Shown: positions 33,899 to 42,931, counted from the stretch's first letter. The stretch: DNA of 45,430 nt from an uncultured Alphaproteobacteria bacterium (GCA_937888955.1 CALAQW010000196.1:1-45430), one strand, 5' to 3'. A program made the numbers and translations. Notes: a model not told the origin generated them from the letters alone.

Positions 33899-34855
33899 AT
33901 GAACGACTTTGTCGAACCCCATTTCGTCGAAACGAATGGTATTCGGATGGCCGTGTATGAACAGGGGCAGGGCATACCCGTCATCCTGTGTCATGGCTGG
34001 CCGGAGCTTGCCTATTCCTGGCGGCATCAATTGCCTGCGCTGGCGGCCGCCGGATTTCGGGCAATTGCGCCCGATCAGCGCGGTTATGGTGAAACCGATG
34101 CCCCGCCGGCGATTACCGATTATGACATTCATCATCTGACGGGCGATCTTGTCGGTCTGCTGGATGCGCTGGGTATCGAGAAGGCGGTTTTTTGCGGTCA
34201 TGACTGGGGCGGCATCGTCGTCTGGCAGCTGCCGTTGCTGCATCCGGACCGGGTGGCCGGGGTGATCGGGCTGAATACGCCGTTTCTGCCACACGGGCCG
34301 ATTGACCCGATCGCCGGATTTCGGGCCGCGTTCGGCGAAGATATGTATATTGTCTGGTTTCAGGAGCCCGGTGTCGCTGAAGCGGTGCTCGATCCGCAGC
34401 CTGAAAAGCTGCTCAGCCTGCTGATGCGTCGGTCGGGCATGCGTTTGGATGAATATGATGCGCAGCCCGCCGAGCGGCGCAACTTTGCGATCAAGGATAT
34501 GCTCAAGGCGGATCTTGCCATGCTGTCTGGTGAGCCGTTGCTTGACGATGCTGAACTTGCGGTCTTTGCAAATGCGTTCCGGCGCACCGGATTTCGCGGC
34601 GGCATCAACTGGTATCGCAACTTTTCACGCAACTGGGAGCTAACCGCAGAGCTGACCGAGCGGATCGATGTGCCTTGCCTGATGGTCATGGCGGAAAATG
34701 ACGCGGTGTTGCGGCCGGCCATGGCGGACGGCATGGAGCAATATTGCCCGCAACTTGAAAAACATCTGGTGCGCAATTGCGGTCACTGGACCCAGCAGGA
34801 ACATCCCGAAGAGGTCAATCGTGTAATTATCGATTGGTTGAAGCGGCATTTCTGA
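33899..34855 (+). CDS. Alpha/beta hydrolase, epoxide-hydrolase type
   Basis: The 318-residue enzyme starts at ATG 33899 after GGGAGG. The oxyanion motif is HGWPE, followed by RGYGETDAP, the nucleophile Asp in FCGHDWGGIVVWQ, an acidic relay residue in MAENDAVL and the catalytic His in NCGHWTQQEHPEEV. HGxP plus an Asp nucleophile points to a soluble epoxide hydrolase rather than an esterase; a haloalkane dehalogenase is less likely. An NTF2-like gene follows 44 bases downstream. Confidence 0.9.
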   Translation: MNDFVEPHFVETNGIRMAVYEQGQGIPVILCHGWPELAYSWRHQLPALAAAGFRAIAPDQRGYGETDAPPAITDYDIHHLTGDLVGLLDALGIEKAVFCGHDWGGIVVWQLPLLHPDRVAGVIGLNTPFLPHGPIDPIAGFRAAFGEDMYIVWFQEPGVAEAVLDPQPEKLLSLLMRRSGMRLDEYDAQPAERRNFAIKDMLKADLAMLSGEPLLDDAELAVFANAFRRTGFRGGINWYRNFSRNWELTAELTERIDVPCLMVMAENDAVLRPAMADGMEQYCPQLEKHLVRNCGHWTQQEHPEEVNRVIIDWLKRHF

Positions 34856-34899
34856 TCGGGTTTGCCGTTCTTGCCGAAACAGCGTGCCGAGGTATGCGC

Positions 34900-35301
34900 A
34901 TGAGTGGACATGAAGCCGTATTGTTTGCCAATGACATATTCTATCAGGCATTCGCGACCCGCGATCTTGAGGCGTTGCGCGAATTGTGGGCGGCTGAGCC
35001 GGTTGTGACCTGCATCCATCCGGGATGGGGACCGATTTTCGGCCGCACGGCCGTGCTGGAAAGCTTTCATGCCATTTTCAATGGACCCAACCCGCCTGAT
35101 GTGCGCTGTCAGGCGGCGCGGGCGGTATTGCGTGGCGATACGGCTTATGTGCTGTGCTACGAGCATATTGACGGGCAGTTTCTGGTCGCCACCAACATCT
35201 TCACCCGGTCTGAAAATCAATGGCGAATGATCCACCATCAGGCCGGACCAACGGCGACGGCACCTGAGGTGACTGAAGAAACGCCGCATGCAATTAACTG
35301 A
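34900..35301 (+). CDS. NTF2-like/SnoaL-type protein
   Basis: The 133-residue protein begins MSGHEAVLFANDIFYQAF at ATG 34900, with GAGG 7 bases upstream. The track start at 34777 lies inside the hydrolase gene. The cone fold is suggested by an N-terminal helix pair, CIHPGWGPIFGR and the beta strands AYVLCYEHIDGQFLVATNIF, then WRMIHHQAGPT. It resembles nuclear-transport-factor-2-family proteins of the DUF4440/SnoaL kind. Reaction unknown; cotranscription with the epoxide hydrolase is likely. Confidence 0.85.
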   Translation: MSGHEAVLFANDIFYQAFATRDLEALRELWAAEPVVTCIHPGWGPIFGRTAVLESFHAIFNGPNPPDVRCQAARAVLRGDTAYVLCYEHIDGQFLVATNIFTRSENQWRMIHHQAGPTATAPEVTEETPHAIN

Positions 35302-35609
35302 CATTTCGTCGGTCATTTTAGCTGTGGCTTGATTTTACGCGCCATATGAACAATTTTGTCTGCGCTGACGGTTGGCTTTATCCGCGCACTAAATCGGGTA
35401 AGTTACCGTTTTACAGGGTAAATCCGCCGCAAGAGCTGATCGGGAAATGGGGGTTTCCTGTTGTTGCTGCTGGTCGGGCCGATATATTCGGCTGTTAATC
35501 AGGCTGAATCGCTGGTGCGTATCGGCCTGTCTGGCGGCATTGAACAAATAGGCGATGGCGAACGAATGGAGCTTTGGGTGATCCGTTTTAGAGTGTGTGG
35601 TGAGGCGCT
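35302..35609. other. Intergenic region with paired palindromes upstream of the glycosyltransferase cluster
   Basis: There is no gene in this stretch. GGTAA-G-TTACC (35397-35407) is followed by TTTAC-AGG-GTAAA (35409-35421), two adjacent dyads built from the same GTAA/TTAC half-site. They may be an operator for the downstream cluster. A promoter could not be placed with confidence. Confidence 0.45.
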
Positions 35610-36962
35610 ATGAACGAACAGGTGGTATCACCCCTGTCGCAGCCCGACATGACCCCCTTGCCCGATGGCGCCGCGGCGCGGGCAGTCGGCATTGACGCCA
35701 CCATGCAGGCGAAGCTTACGGCGCGTCCGCTGCGGATTCTGCTGCCGAGCTATCGCAGCCATCCCCATACCGGCGGGCAGGGCGTTTATATCCGGCATCT
35801 CAGCAAGAGCCTGGTGGATCTCGGTCATCATGTGGATGTCATTTCCGGGCCGCCATATCCCGAGCTTGATCCCCGGGTGGGACTGATCAAGCTGCCTTCC
35901 CTGGACCTTTACGCACAACCAAAACCCTTGCTTGGTTTCCCGCGCGCGCAATGGGGCAGTGCGGTCAACTGGATCGAATATCTCAGCTTCGCTTCCGGCG
36001 GATTTCCCGAGCCGCTGACCTTCGGTCGCAGGCTGGTCGACTATCTGCGGCAAACCCGCGCGTCCTACGATATCATTCACGATAATCAGACCCTGTGTAC
36101 CGGATTGCTGGAACTGCGCGATATGGGGTATCGGGTGATCAGCACGATCCATCACCCGATCACCAAGGATCGTGCCCTTGCCATCGCGGCACAGAAAAAC
36201 CCCTGGTACAAGTTCCTGGTCTGGCGCTGGCACTTTTTCCTCAATATGCAGCAGCGGGTGGCGCGCGCATTGGATGATATCGTTGTGGTATCGCAATCCA
36301 CCTATCGCGATTTGATCGATGAATTCGGCCTGCGGCCCGCGCAGATGGAAGTCATTCTGGAGGGGATCGAGACTGAAAAATTCCATCCCCTGTCCGATGT
36401 CGCGCGCAAGCCGAACCGTCTGATGGCGACCGCCAGCGCCGATGTCGCGCTGAAGGGGCTTGTCTATCTAATTCGGGCCTATGCGCGGCTGCTGCCGGAA
36501 TTCCCCGATCTTGAGCTGGTTGTTGTCGGCAGCCTGCGCAAGGGGCCGACGGATGACCTTCTGCAGCAGCTTGGTATCAAGGACCGGGTGCGGTTTGTCT
36601 CGGGCATTACCGATGCGGACATCAACAAACTTTATGCCGAAGCGACGGTTGCGGTCAGCCCGTCGCTTTATGAAGGATTTGGCTTCCCGGCCGGTGAGGC
36701 GATGGCGGCCGGCGTGCCGCTTGTCGCGACGACCGGCGGGGCATTGCCCGAAGTGGTCGGCGATGCGGGGGTTCTGGTTCCACCGGGGGATGCCGCGGCG
36801 CTGGCGGACGGGATTGCCGCGCTGTTGCGCGATCCGGCGCGGCGCGCGCATTTGTCGGAAGCAGGGCGCGCGCGGGTCCTGCGGGAATTCCAATGGTCCC
36901 GGGTCGGTGTGGAGCTGACAAAATACTACTACGCCAGATTGGATCAGCATGCGGACAATTAA
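35610..36962 (+). CDS. Glycosyltransferase family 4 protein
   Basis: The 450-residue GT-B enzyme has an acceptor-side Rossmann domain from about residue 42 (RILLPSYRSHPHTGGQGVYI). The donor-side domain has the GT4 E-x7-E region in SLYEGFGFPAGEAMAAGVPLV and the TGGALPEVVGDAG motif. A disordered N-terminus of about 40 residues precedes the fold. ATG 35610 follows GAGG. There are no membrane helices, so it acts in the cytosol or on the inner face of the membrane. It overlaps the next methyltransferase gene by 14 bases, so the two are coupled. Confidence 0.93.
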   Translation: MNEQVVSPLSQPDMTPLPDGAAARAVGIDATMQAKLTARPLRILLPSYRSHPHTGGQGVYIRHLSKSLVDLGHHVDVISGPPYPELDPRVGLIKLPSLDLYAQPKPLLGFPRAQWGSAVNWIEYLSFASGGFPEPLTFGRRLVDYLRQTRASYDIIHDNQTLCTGLLELRDMGYRVISTIHHPITKDRALAIAAQKNPWYKFLVWRWHFFLNMQQRVARALDDIVVVSQSTYRDLIDEFGLRPAQMEVILEGIETEKFHPLSDVARKPNRLMATASADVALKGLVYLIRAYARLLPEFPDLELVVVGSLRKGPTDDLLQQLGIKDRVRFVSGITDADINKLYAEATVAVSPSLYEGFGFPAGEAMAAGVPLVATTGGALPEVVGDAGVLVPPGDAAALADGIAALLRDPARRAHLSEAGRARVLREFQWSRVGVELTKYYYARLDQHADN

Positions 36963-37665
36963 GATTGAAACATTGCCGTTGCGCGATGGTGACAGGGTGC
37001 TTGATCTGGGCTGCGGCCATGGCCGGCATATGCATGCGTTATACTATGCGAAACGGTTGCATGCGGTCGGTGTCGATCTCGGGTTCGAGGATCTGAAGAT
37101 CACGCGCAAGGGGTTCGAGGATAATCCCGACCTGGAAGAAAATTCGCGCCGCACATACAGTCTCGTGCAGGCGGATGCGGGGATATTGCCGTTTCCGGAT
37201 GCGACGTTCGATACGATTGTCTGTTCCGAGGTGCTTGAGCATATACCCGATTATGAAACGGTGCTGGAGCAGATATTCCGTGTGCTGAAGCCGGGCGGAA
37301 CCCTGGCTGTCAGCGTGCCGCGCAGCTGGCCTGAATGGATCTGCTGGAAGTTGAGCCCTGAAGGTTATGCCAATGATCCCGGCGGCCATGTGCGGATCTT
37401 CAATGCTGCCGAACTCAGATGTCAGATCGAGCGTCGCGGCTTGCGGTTTTTGCGAAAACATTGGGCGCACGGGCTGCATTCGCCTTATTGGTGGCTGCAA
37501 TGCCTGAACTGGGAAAAGCGTGACCGTTCGCGGGCGGTGAAAGCCTATCACCGTTTTCTGGTCTGGGATATCACCAGGCAGCCGCTTGTGACGCGTCTTC
37601 TTGAGGCCATCAGCAGTCCGGTCATGGGAAAAAGCGTCGTCATGTATTTTGTGCGAGAGGGGTAA
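36949..37665 (+). CDS. Class I SAM-dependent methyltransferase
   Basis: The 238-residue enzyme of the Methyltransf_11 type has motif I VLDLGCGHGRHMHAL, motif II around PFPDATFDTIVCSEVLEHI and motif III VLKPGGTLAVSVPRSWPE. A C-terminal Trp- and aromatic-rich extension (HSPYWWLQCLNWEK) may bind the acceptor. It is translationally coupled to the upstream glycosyltransferase and lies 3 bases before the barrel protein, so a glycosylated or lipid acceptor shared by the cluster is plausible (inference). Confidence 0.9.
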   Translation: MRTIKIETLPLRDGDRVLDLGCGHGRHMHALYYAKRLHAVGVDLGFEDLKITRKGFEDNPDLEENSRRTYSLVQADAGILPFPDATFDTIVCSEVLEHIPDYETVLEQIFRVLKPGGTLAVSVPRSWPEWICWKLSPEGYANDPGGHVRIFNAAELRCQIERRGLRFLRKHWAHGLHSPYWWLQCLNWEKRDRSRAVKAYHRFLVWDITRQPLVTRLLEAISSPVMGKSVVMYFVREG

Positions 37666-37668
37666 GGG

Positions 37669-38784
37669 ATGGAGAAGCTCTATCTCGGCAAGGGACAGTT
37701 TCCGCCAAAATTCTTCGATGGGGCGGCGCAGCGCATTCTTGACCTGCAGCGTGGTGACGGGGCGATCCCCTGGTTCGATGGCGGTGTTGTGGATCCCTGG
37801 AATCATATCGAAGCGGCAATGGGGCTCAGCATTCTTGGACATCGCGATGATGCGGAATCCGCCTATCGCTGGCTTGCGCAGACGCAATTGGCCGATGGGT
37901 CCTGGTGGGGGGAGCTGGGTGCTTCTGTCCCGGTCGATCTTGAGGATCATAAATTCAAGGGCGATGGCTCCGAAGGCGAGCCGCCGGTGCGCGATACCAA
38001 TTTCTGTGCCTATATCGCGACCGGGATCTGGCATCATTATCTGATCACGAAGGAGCGGCGGTTTCTGGCCGAGTTCTGGCCCTGCGTGGAACGGGCGATC
38101 GACTTTGTCCTGCAATTGCAATCCGAGCATGGGGAGGTGCGCTGGGCTGCTGATGATCCGCACCGCGAAACCGCTGATGACGCGCTGCGTACCGGTTGTG
38201 CGTCAATTTACAAAAGCCTGGAATGTGCGTTGCGCATTGCGACCGAACTTGGCCATCCGCGCCCTGACTGGGTGGCGGCGCGGTCGGCACTGGGGCAGGC
38301 TTTGCGCCACAAGCCGCACCGTTTTGACCGGACCTGGGACTCAAAGGAGCGTTATTCGATGGACTGGTATTACCCGGTCCTGGCCGGCGCATTGCAGGGG
38401 GAAGCGGCACGATCGCGTATTGCGGGAAAATGGGATCTGTTTGTCGAGGAAGGGCGCGGCTGCCGCTGTGTGTCCGACGAGCCCTGGGTGACGGTTGCCG
38501 AAACCTGCGAACTGACGCTCGCCCTGATGGCCATGGGCCAGCCGGTGCGCGCGATGGAGCTGTTCAGCTGGGTGCATCAATACAGGGACGATACCGGCGC
38601 CTATTGGATGGGCTATCAGATGGTTGAAGAAATCCACTGGCCCCAGGAAATGCCCGCCTGGACGGCCGGCGCTGTGTTGCTGGCCGCTGATGCGTTGTGC
38701 CAGGCGACCGACGGCGCGCGATTGTTTGTCGAGGTCTTAGACGAGGATGCGGCGCAGGACAGCGAGCGTTTTTACCGTCGCTAG
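37669..38784 (+). CDS. Alpha/alpha-toroid protein (prenyltransferase/squalene-oxidase-like fold), function unknown
   Basis: The 371-residue protein has repeating helix pairs with QW-like glycines and aromatics (GDGAIPWFDGGVVDPWNHIEA, LADGSWWGELG, DDTGAYWMGYQM), as in terpene-cyclase, prenyltransferase or six-hairpin glycosidase toroids. No class II cyclase DxDD motif is visible, so terpene cyclisation is unlikely. Conserved acids (DLEDHKFK, WAADDPHRETADD) could support a hydrolytic or binding role. GAGAGGGG upstream supports ATG 37669. Its 3' end overlaps the convergent methyltransferase gene by 48 bases. Confidence 0.85.
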   Translation: MEKLYLGKGQFPPKFFDGAAQRILDLQRGDGAIPWFDGGVVDPWNHIEAAMGLSILGHRDDAESAYRWLAQTQLADGSWWGELGASVPVDLEDHKFKGDGSEGEPPVRDTNFCAYIATGIWHHYLITKERRFLAEFWPCVERAIDFVLQLQSEHGEVRWAADDPHRETADDALRTGCASIYKSLECALRIATELGHPRPDWVAARSALGQALRHKPHRFDRTWDSKERYSMDWYYPVLAGALQGEAARSRIAGKWDLFVEEGRGCRCVSDEPWVTVAETCELTLALMAMGQPVRAMELFSWVHQYRDDTGAYWMGYQMVEEIHWPQEMPAWTAGAVLLAADALCQATDGARLFVEVLDEDAAQDSERFYRR

Positions 38785-39369
38785 TTCCTCGAAAAGCCCC
38801 GAAGCCAGGGCCAGCTTGTAAATTTCATACGGTGCCTGACCGCCATCCGCCGGGTCGGGGAAGATATCATGGATCGCCAGAATGCCGCCGGGTTGCACAT
38901 GCGGCGCCCAGCAGCGGTAGTCATTCGCGGCGGCTTCGAATGTGTGGCCGCCATCGATAAATACGAAAGATAGCGGCATCGTCCAGAAACGCGCGGCCAG
39001 CGTCGAACGCGTAACAAGCGGAATGACGGTTTCCTCAAGCCGGGCGGCGCGCAATGTTCGGCGCAGGAACGGCAAAGTATCCATGGCGTCCGCCGCCTTG
39101 TCCCAAAGATCCGTATCGTGATAATCCCAGCCGGGCTGGTTTTCTTCAGACCCCCGGTGATGGTCAAGCGCGAACAGAAGACTGCCCGCAGCCTTGAAGG
39201 CGGTCCCCAGATAGACCGTCGATTTGCCGCAATAGGAACCGATTTCAAGGCCGGGCCCGCGCTCCGCCACTTGCGCGGCATAGTGATGAAGTGCCGCGCC
39301 TTCCTGCGCATCCATGAAGCCCTTGACCTGCTGGATGTCGATCGGCAGTTGCGGCAACGTGAATTGCAT
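38737..39369 (-). CDS. Class I SAM-dependent methyltransferase (Methyltransf_24-like)
   Basis: The 210-residue protein starts MQFTLPQLPIDIQQVKG at ATG 39369 (AAGGGAA upstream). It has motif I GLEIGSYCGKSTVYLG and the Methyltransf_24 signature FVFIDGGHTFEAAANDY followed by WAPHVQPGGILAIHDIF. Such enzymes often methylate sugars or act near glycan genes. It converges on the barrel gene with a 48-base overlap in coding sequence, so its C-terminus is constrained by both frames. Confidence 0.88.
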   Translation of the reverse strand: MQFTLPQLPIDIQQVKGFMDAQEGAALHHYAAQVAERGPGLEIGSYCGKSTVYLGTAFKAAGSLLFALDHHRGSEENQPGWDYHDTDLWDKAADAMDTLPFLRRTLRAARLEETVIPLVTRSTLAARFWTMPLSFVFIDGGHTFEAAANDYRCWAPHVQPGGILAIHDIFPDPADGGQAPYEIYKLALASGLFEELATVKTLAVLRRILV

Positions 39370-39417
39370 GTTTGTTCCCTTTCCGGATAATCGCGCCATG
39401 GCAGCCCGACAGGCGCG

Positions 39418-40761
39418 TCAGTGATTGTTAGCTTGCGGGGAAAATAGCGGCAAGGATTGAATGCGCGCGTCGATCTCCGCGATCGCCGCCTGATAGGGGG
39501 GGCTGTCGAAATCGCGGTAGATGCGTTCGAAATCCGCCTGCTGCAAAACCTGTGGAAAGTCATCGAGCCGCGGAAAAAAATCGCGTGCGTTTCGGGTCTC
39601 GGCAAGTTGCTGTTGCACATGCCGTGCCGTCAGCGGATCAAGCGCCTGCTGCGCCAATAATGTGCCGACCCGGCCTGCGGCAAGGTCGGCGAAGCTGAAG
39701 CCTGTGCCGCCGGGCGCTGTGTCTGTGAATTCCTTGATTTCGCCCAACGCGTTGGCCAGCCCGGAATTGCCGGTGATTTGCAGCGCGGCGGAGGTGGCAA
39801 GATGTTGCACAAGGTCATGCCGGCCCTGAATGCGGACCGCGCGCGCATTGGGCGGCGGTCCGGCAAGCGCCGCCGTGCGGACCGCCGCCGCAAGATGCGG
39901 CATGGGCAGATCGCCAAAATAAAGCGCAAAGGCCAGCAGGGCGGCCCGGTTTTCCATAACGGCCGTGGCATCGCCCTTGGTGCCGCTACGCGCTTGTGCC
40001 AGCGAAAAAATCTCGCGCAGCATGTCTGTTACCGGATAGCGGCGGTCTTCGAATGCGATGCCCAAGGCATGCAGCCTTGTATAGTAAAGCCTGACTTTTT
40101 CGGGCGGCGCGGCCCAATCGGGGGTGTTTCGGGTCAAGGCTGTGAATAGCTGATTGGCAAGATCCGCATTCGCGCGGTACTGAACGCCCATATCGTTTTC
40201 TGTCAGCCGCAATGTCAGAATGGCGGCGCTGATCTCGTCTGACTTTGCGGTTTCGAACAGGAACAGCGGCAGAAGCCGCGCGACAAGTTGCCCCATCATA
40301 TCGGGTAGCTGCTGCTCGCCGGCTTTGACATAGGCCAGCCTCAACCCCTTGTCCGATGGCGGGAAGCCAAAGCTGAAATTCGCGAATTCGGCAATCGGGT
40401 TAGGGGGCAGCCGGTGGGAGATCCGAACTTCCAGCATTGTCTCAGACAGCGAAGCCATGCCGCGCGTATCGCGCATGCTGCGTGAGATGACCCGTCCCAG
40501 GCTGTCCAGTTCCGGTTTGGAAATGACCAGACTTGCCGGCTCCTCCCCCGATTTCAGGTTCGCGCGATATTGTGCCAGCACCGCGCGCGCATGATGCGCA
40601 TCCTGCCATTGCACCGGGCCGGGTGGCGGGACGGTGGCGTGCCGGTCCAGGGCGTGCCATGCGCCCCAGCCCGCGACCGCCATGACGCCTGTCACAAGGC
40701 CCGCGATGACCGTGAGCGAGGAGCGGACGATTGCCGGTCGCCATTTCCGCTTGCTGTGCAT
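39418..40761 (-). CDS. Membrane-anchored protein of unknown function, next to AsmA
   Basis: The 447-residue protein has a basic N-terminus (HSKRKWRPAIVRSS) and one TM helix (LTVIAGLVTGVMAVAGWGAWHAL). A large, probably periplasmic region follows; no recognised domain or catalytic motif is visible. Parts read as alternating strands (ETMLEVRISHRLPPNP, ISAAILTLRLTENDMGVQYR) and then helices (ADLAAGRVGTLLAQQALDPL). It lies 67 bases after the AsmA-family gene on the same strand. That suggests an envelope role linked to AsmA-type lipid transport, which is inference. Confidence 0.75.
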   Translation of the reverse strand: MHSKRKWRPAIVRSSLTVIAGLVTGVMAVAGWGAWHALDRHATVPPPGPVQWQDAHHARAVLAQYRANLKSGEEPASLVISKPELDSLGRVISRSMRDTRGMASLSETMLEVRISHRLPPNPIAEFANFSFGFPPSDKGLRLAYVKAGEQQLPDMMGQLVARLLPLFLFETAKSDEISAAILTLRLTENDMGVQYRANADLANQLFTALTRNTPDWAAPPEKVRLYYTRLHALGIAFEDRRYPVTDMLREIFSLAQARSGTKGDATAVMENRAALLAFALYFGDLPMPHLAAAVRTAALAGPPPNARAVRIQGRHDLVQHLATSAALQITGNSGLANALGEIKEFTDTAPGGTGFSFADLAAGRVGTLLAQQALDPLTARHVQQQLAETRNARDFFPRLDDFPQVLQQADFERIYRDFDSPPYQAAIAEIDARIQSLPLFSPQANNH

Positions 40762-40828
40762 GATTTACCGATCCACGGGCGTTGCCGGGGACCAAACCGC
40801 GTTGCGTGACTTCCGCGTGGCGGTCGCG

Positions 40829-42931
40829 TCAGGGAGCACCGAAAACGCCTTCCAGCACATCGCGCAGGATCTGCTCTTTCTGCGGTACCGGCGCGGGCGA
40901 TTGCGGGACGGTTTGCGTACCTGTCTCGCCGGTCGCCGGTTGTGGTGCGGCGGGCGATGTGGCCCCGCTGTTGCCCGATTCCGGAGTGGTTTTCGGCACG
41001 CCGAGCAACTGGTCAAGCCCCTTGCCAAAAAGCTTCTTCGTGAAGAAGGCTTCAAGTTCGCGTGTTCTGATATTGCGGACAGGATTATCCAGCGGTCCCT
41101 TGAAGGAAATGCCGATGGCCGGCGCTTCGGGATGTTCGGACAGTGCAAATCTGCTGGACGCATCCAGTTGATAGCGAGGCAGGTCGATCACCGCGTCGAG
41201 GGAGCCGGTCGCGGCATCGACATCCATCACGACATTCTGGGTCTGAACGATGCCGTTCTTGATGGTGAGCGGCACGGTGATCTGTCTGTAGCCGGTCTGC
41301 CCGCCCGAAAATGCACCGCCAATAAGGCCCAGGAAATCGCCAGCCTTGTTAAGCGTGCCCAGACGCGCACTCAATGCAGGCAGGTCGATGCCGCGAAATA
41401 CGCCATTGGTGGCGGCAAGCTGCGCATTGCCACCAAGGCTTGAGATCAGCGCCGCTTCGCTTTGACCGCGCCCGGATATGTCACCACTCAGGTTGAATTT
41501 CCCGGTGACCAGCGGCTCGCCGATCAGAGCGAGGCTTGCTTTTTCAATATTCGCATCGCGCAGATCGACATTGGCGGATAGCTCGGGCGTTGCTTCGCCA
41601 CCGCGCAAGCTGCCCCGGATGGTGACCGCGCCATCGTAAAGTTTGCCGGTCAGGCTTTTCAGCTCCGCCGTCCCATCCTTGACCGCAAGGGTGATTTTGG
41701 GTTCGTTGAAATCCAGCGCGCGCAGGGACAATGCATTTGCCGCCACGGTCAGATCCGCGTCGAATTCACTCAGAAACTGCAAATCCAGCGGTTCACGCGA
41801 CCAGGGCGGTCCGGCAGTCATGCCGCCCCCCGATGGCGGCAGTCTGCCGGCCCGTGGCTGTGTCGTGGAACCGGTTTGTGTTACGGGCGGCAGGAACAGA
41901 TCGGCCAGAATATCGCTGGTCTGCAATTGCAGCGCGATATAGGGGCGTGGCCTCGCATATTCCGCTTTGCCGCTGGCCTGCAGGGAGACAGGGCCGACCG
42001 AACCGCTCAGCCGCGTCAGCGCCGCCTGCTTCGCGTCAGCGGTCAGCTCCGCAGCAAGCGCCAGTGCGCCAAGATTGCGTGCTGCCGGTTCGAATGCAAT
42101 GCCGAGCCCTTGCAGAAACGGGGTCAACTGCGCTGCGGCAAGGGTGAGTTTGCCGTCAGCCGCAGGCGCAGACAGAAGCTGTTTCACCTGGCCGTCAAAC
42201 TGTATCTGCCCACGGGCCGCGTTTGCTGCGATCGTGCCGTTTATCTGCGCTGCCGTGCCGCCGATCTCCGCGGTCAATGACACAGGGGCATCGGCGCCCG
42301 CACCCGGTGCAAGCGGCAGGTTGAACTGTTTCGACAGGGCAGCCAGGCTTGCATTTTCAAGTTTGGCATCGAGCTTCAGCTGTGCGCGTTCAAGCGTGGC
42401 AGCCGGCTCGCTCAGGGATAGTTGCGTTACCGTCATCCGGGCATCGAGCCGCGTGCCCCCCAATGTGGCATCGAGGCTCGATTTCACACCATCGGCAGGC
42501 GACAGGCCGAAATCCGCGGTGAGCTTTGCCGCGCCCAGCTGTGCAGCCGGGACAGGCAGCTTGAGGCCTGTCAGCGTTGCGATGCCCGCAAGATTTTTTG
42601 CGTCAAGCTGCAGCCTTGCGGTGCCTTCGGGGACGCTGCTCAATGCCTTCAAATCGGCGCGCAGATTTATCGATGCGCCCGCGACGTCGCCGATCGCCGC
42701 CTGTGCGAGCTGCAACTGCCCGTCAAGCAGCGTTCCGTTCAGGGTAAGCGCTTTCAGCACGACGCCTTGATAGGTCAGCGCGTCGACGGAAAATTTGAAA
42801 TTGCTGTCGAAGCTATCCAGAATTGCGAGGGGCGACGGCTCCGCCGATTTGCCCGTGCCGCCCGATTTCGGCTTTGCCGTGGCCGTCGCGCCTTGCCGGC
42901 GGCGCGGCGGCGGGAAGGTAGGCGTCGGCAT
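40829..42931 (-). CDS. AsmA-family protein, C-terminal part (separated from its N-terminus by a frameshift)
   Basis: This 700-codon frame continues the 42813-44534 gene. Its first residues (PTPTFPPPRRRQGA) are a low-complexity join, after which ILDSFDSNFKFSVDALTYQGVVLKALTLNG resumes the AsmA repeat pattern. The C-terminal AsmA_2 domain is recognisable (NAQLAATNGVFRGIDLPALSARL, IVQTQNVVMDVDAATGSLDAVIDL). The tail is Pro/Gln-rich. There is no Shine-Dalgarno or signal at its ATG, so it is not an independent gene. Together with the upstream part it would make about 1240 residues, a usual AsmA-like size. The break is an indel, a sequencing error or, less likely, recoding. Confidence 0.85.
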   Translation of the reverse strand: MPTPTFPPPRRRQGATATAKPKSGGTGKSAEPSPLAILDSFDSNFKFSVDALTYQGVVLKALTLNGTLLDGQLQLAQAAIGDVAGASINLRADLKALSSVPEGTARLQLDAKNLAGIATLTGLKLPVPAAQLGAAKLTADFGLSPADGVKSSLDATLGGTRLDARMTVTQLSLSEPAATLERAQLKLDAKLENASLAALSKQFNLPLAPGAGADAPVSLTAEIGGTAAQINGTIAANAARGQIQFDGQVKQLLSAPAADGKLTLAAAQLTPFLQGLGIAFEPAARNLGALALAAELTADAKQAALTRLSGSVGPVSLQASGKAEYARPRPYIALQLQTSDILADLFLPPVTQTGSTTQPRAGRLPPSGGGMTAGPPWSREPLDLQFLSEFDADLTVAANALSLRALDFNEPKITLAVKDGTAELKSLTGKLYDGAVTIRGSLRGGEATPELSANVDLRDANIEKASLALIGEPLVTGKFNLSGDISGRGQSEAALISSLGGNAQLAATNGVFRGIDLPALSARLGTLNKAGDFLGLIGGAFSGGQTGYRQITVPLTIKNGIVQTQNVVMDVDAATGSLDAVIDLPRYQLDASSRFALSEHPEAPAIGISFKGPLDNPVRNIRTRELEAFFTKKLFGKGLDQLLGVPKTTPESGNSGATSPAAPQPATGETGTQTVPQSPAPVPQKEQILRDVLEGVFGAP

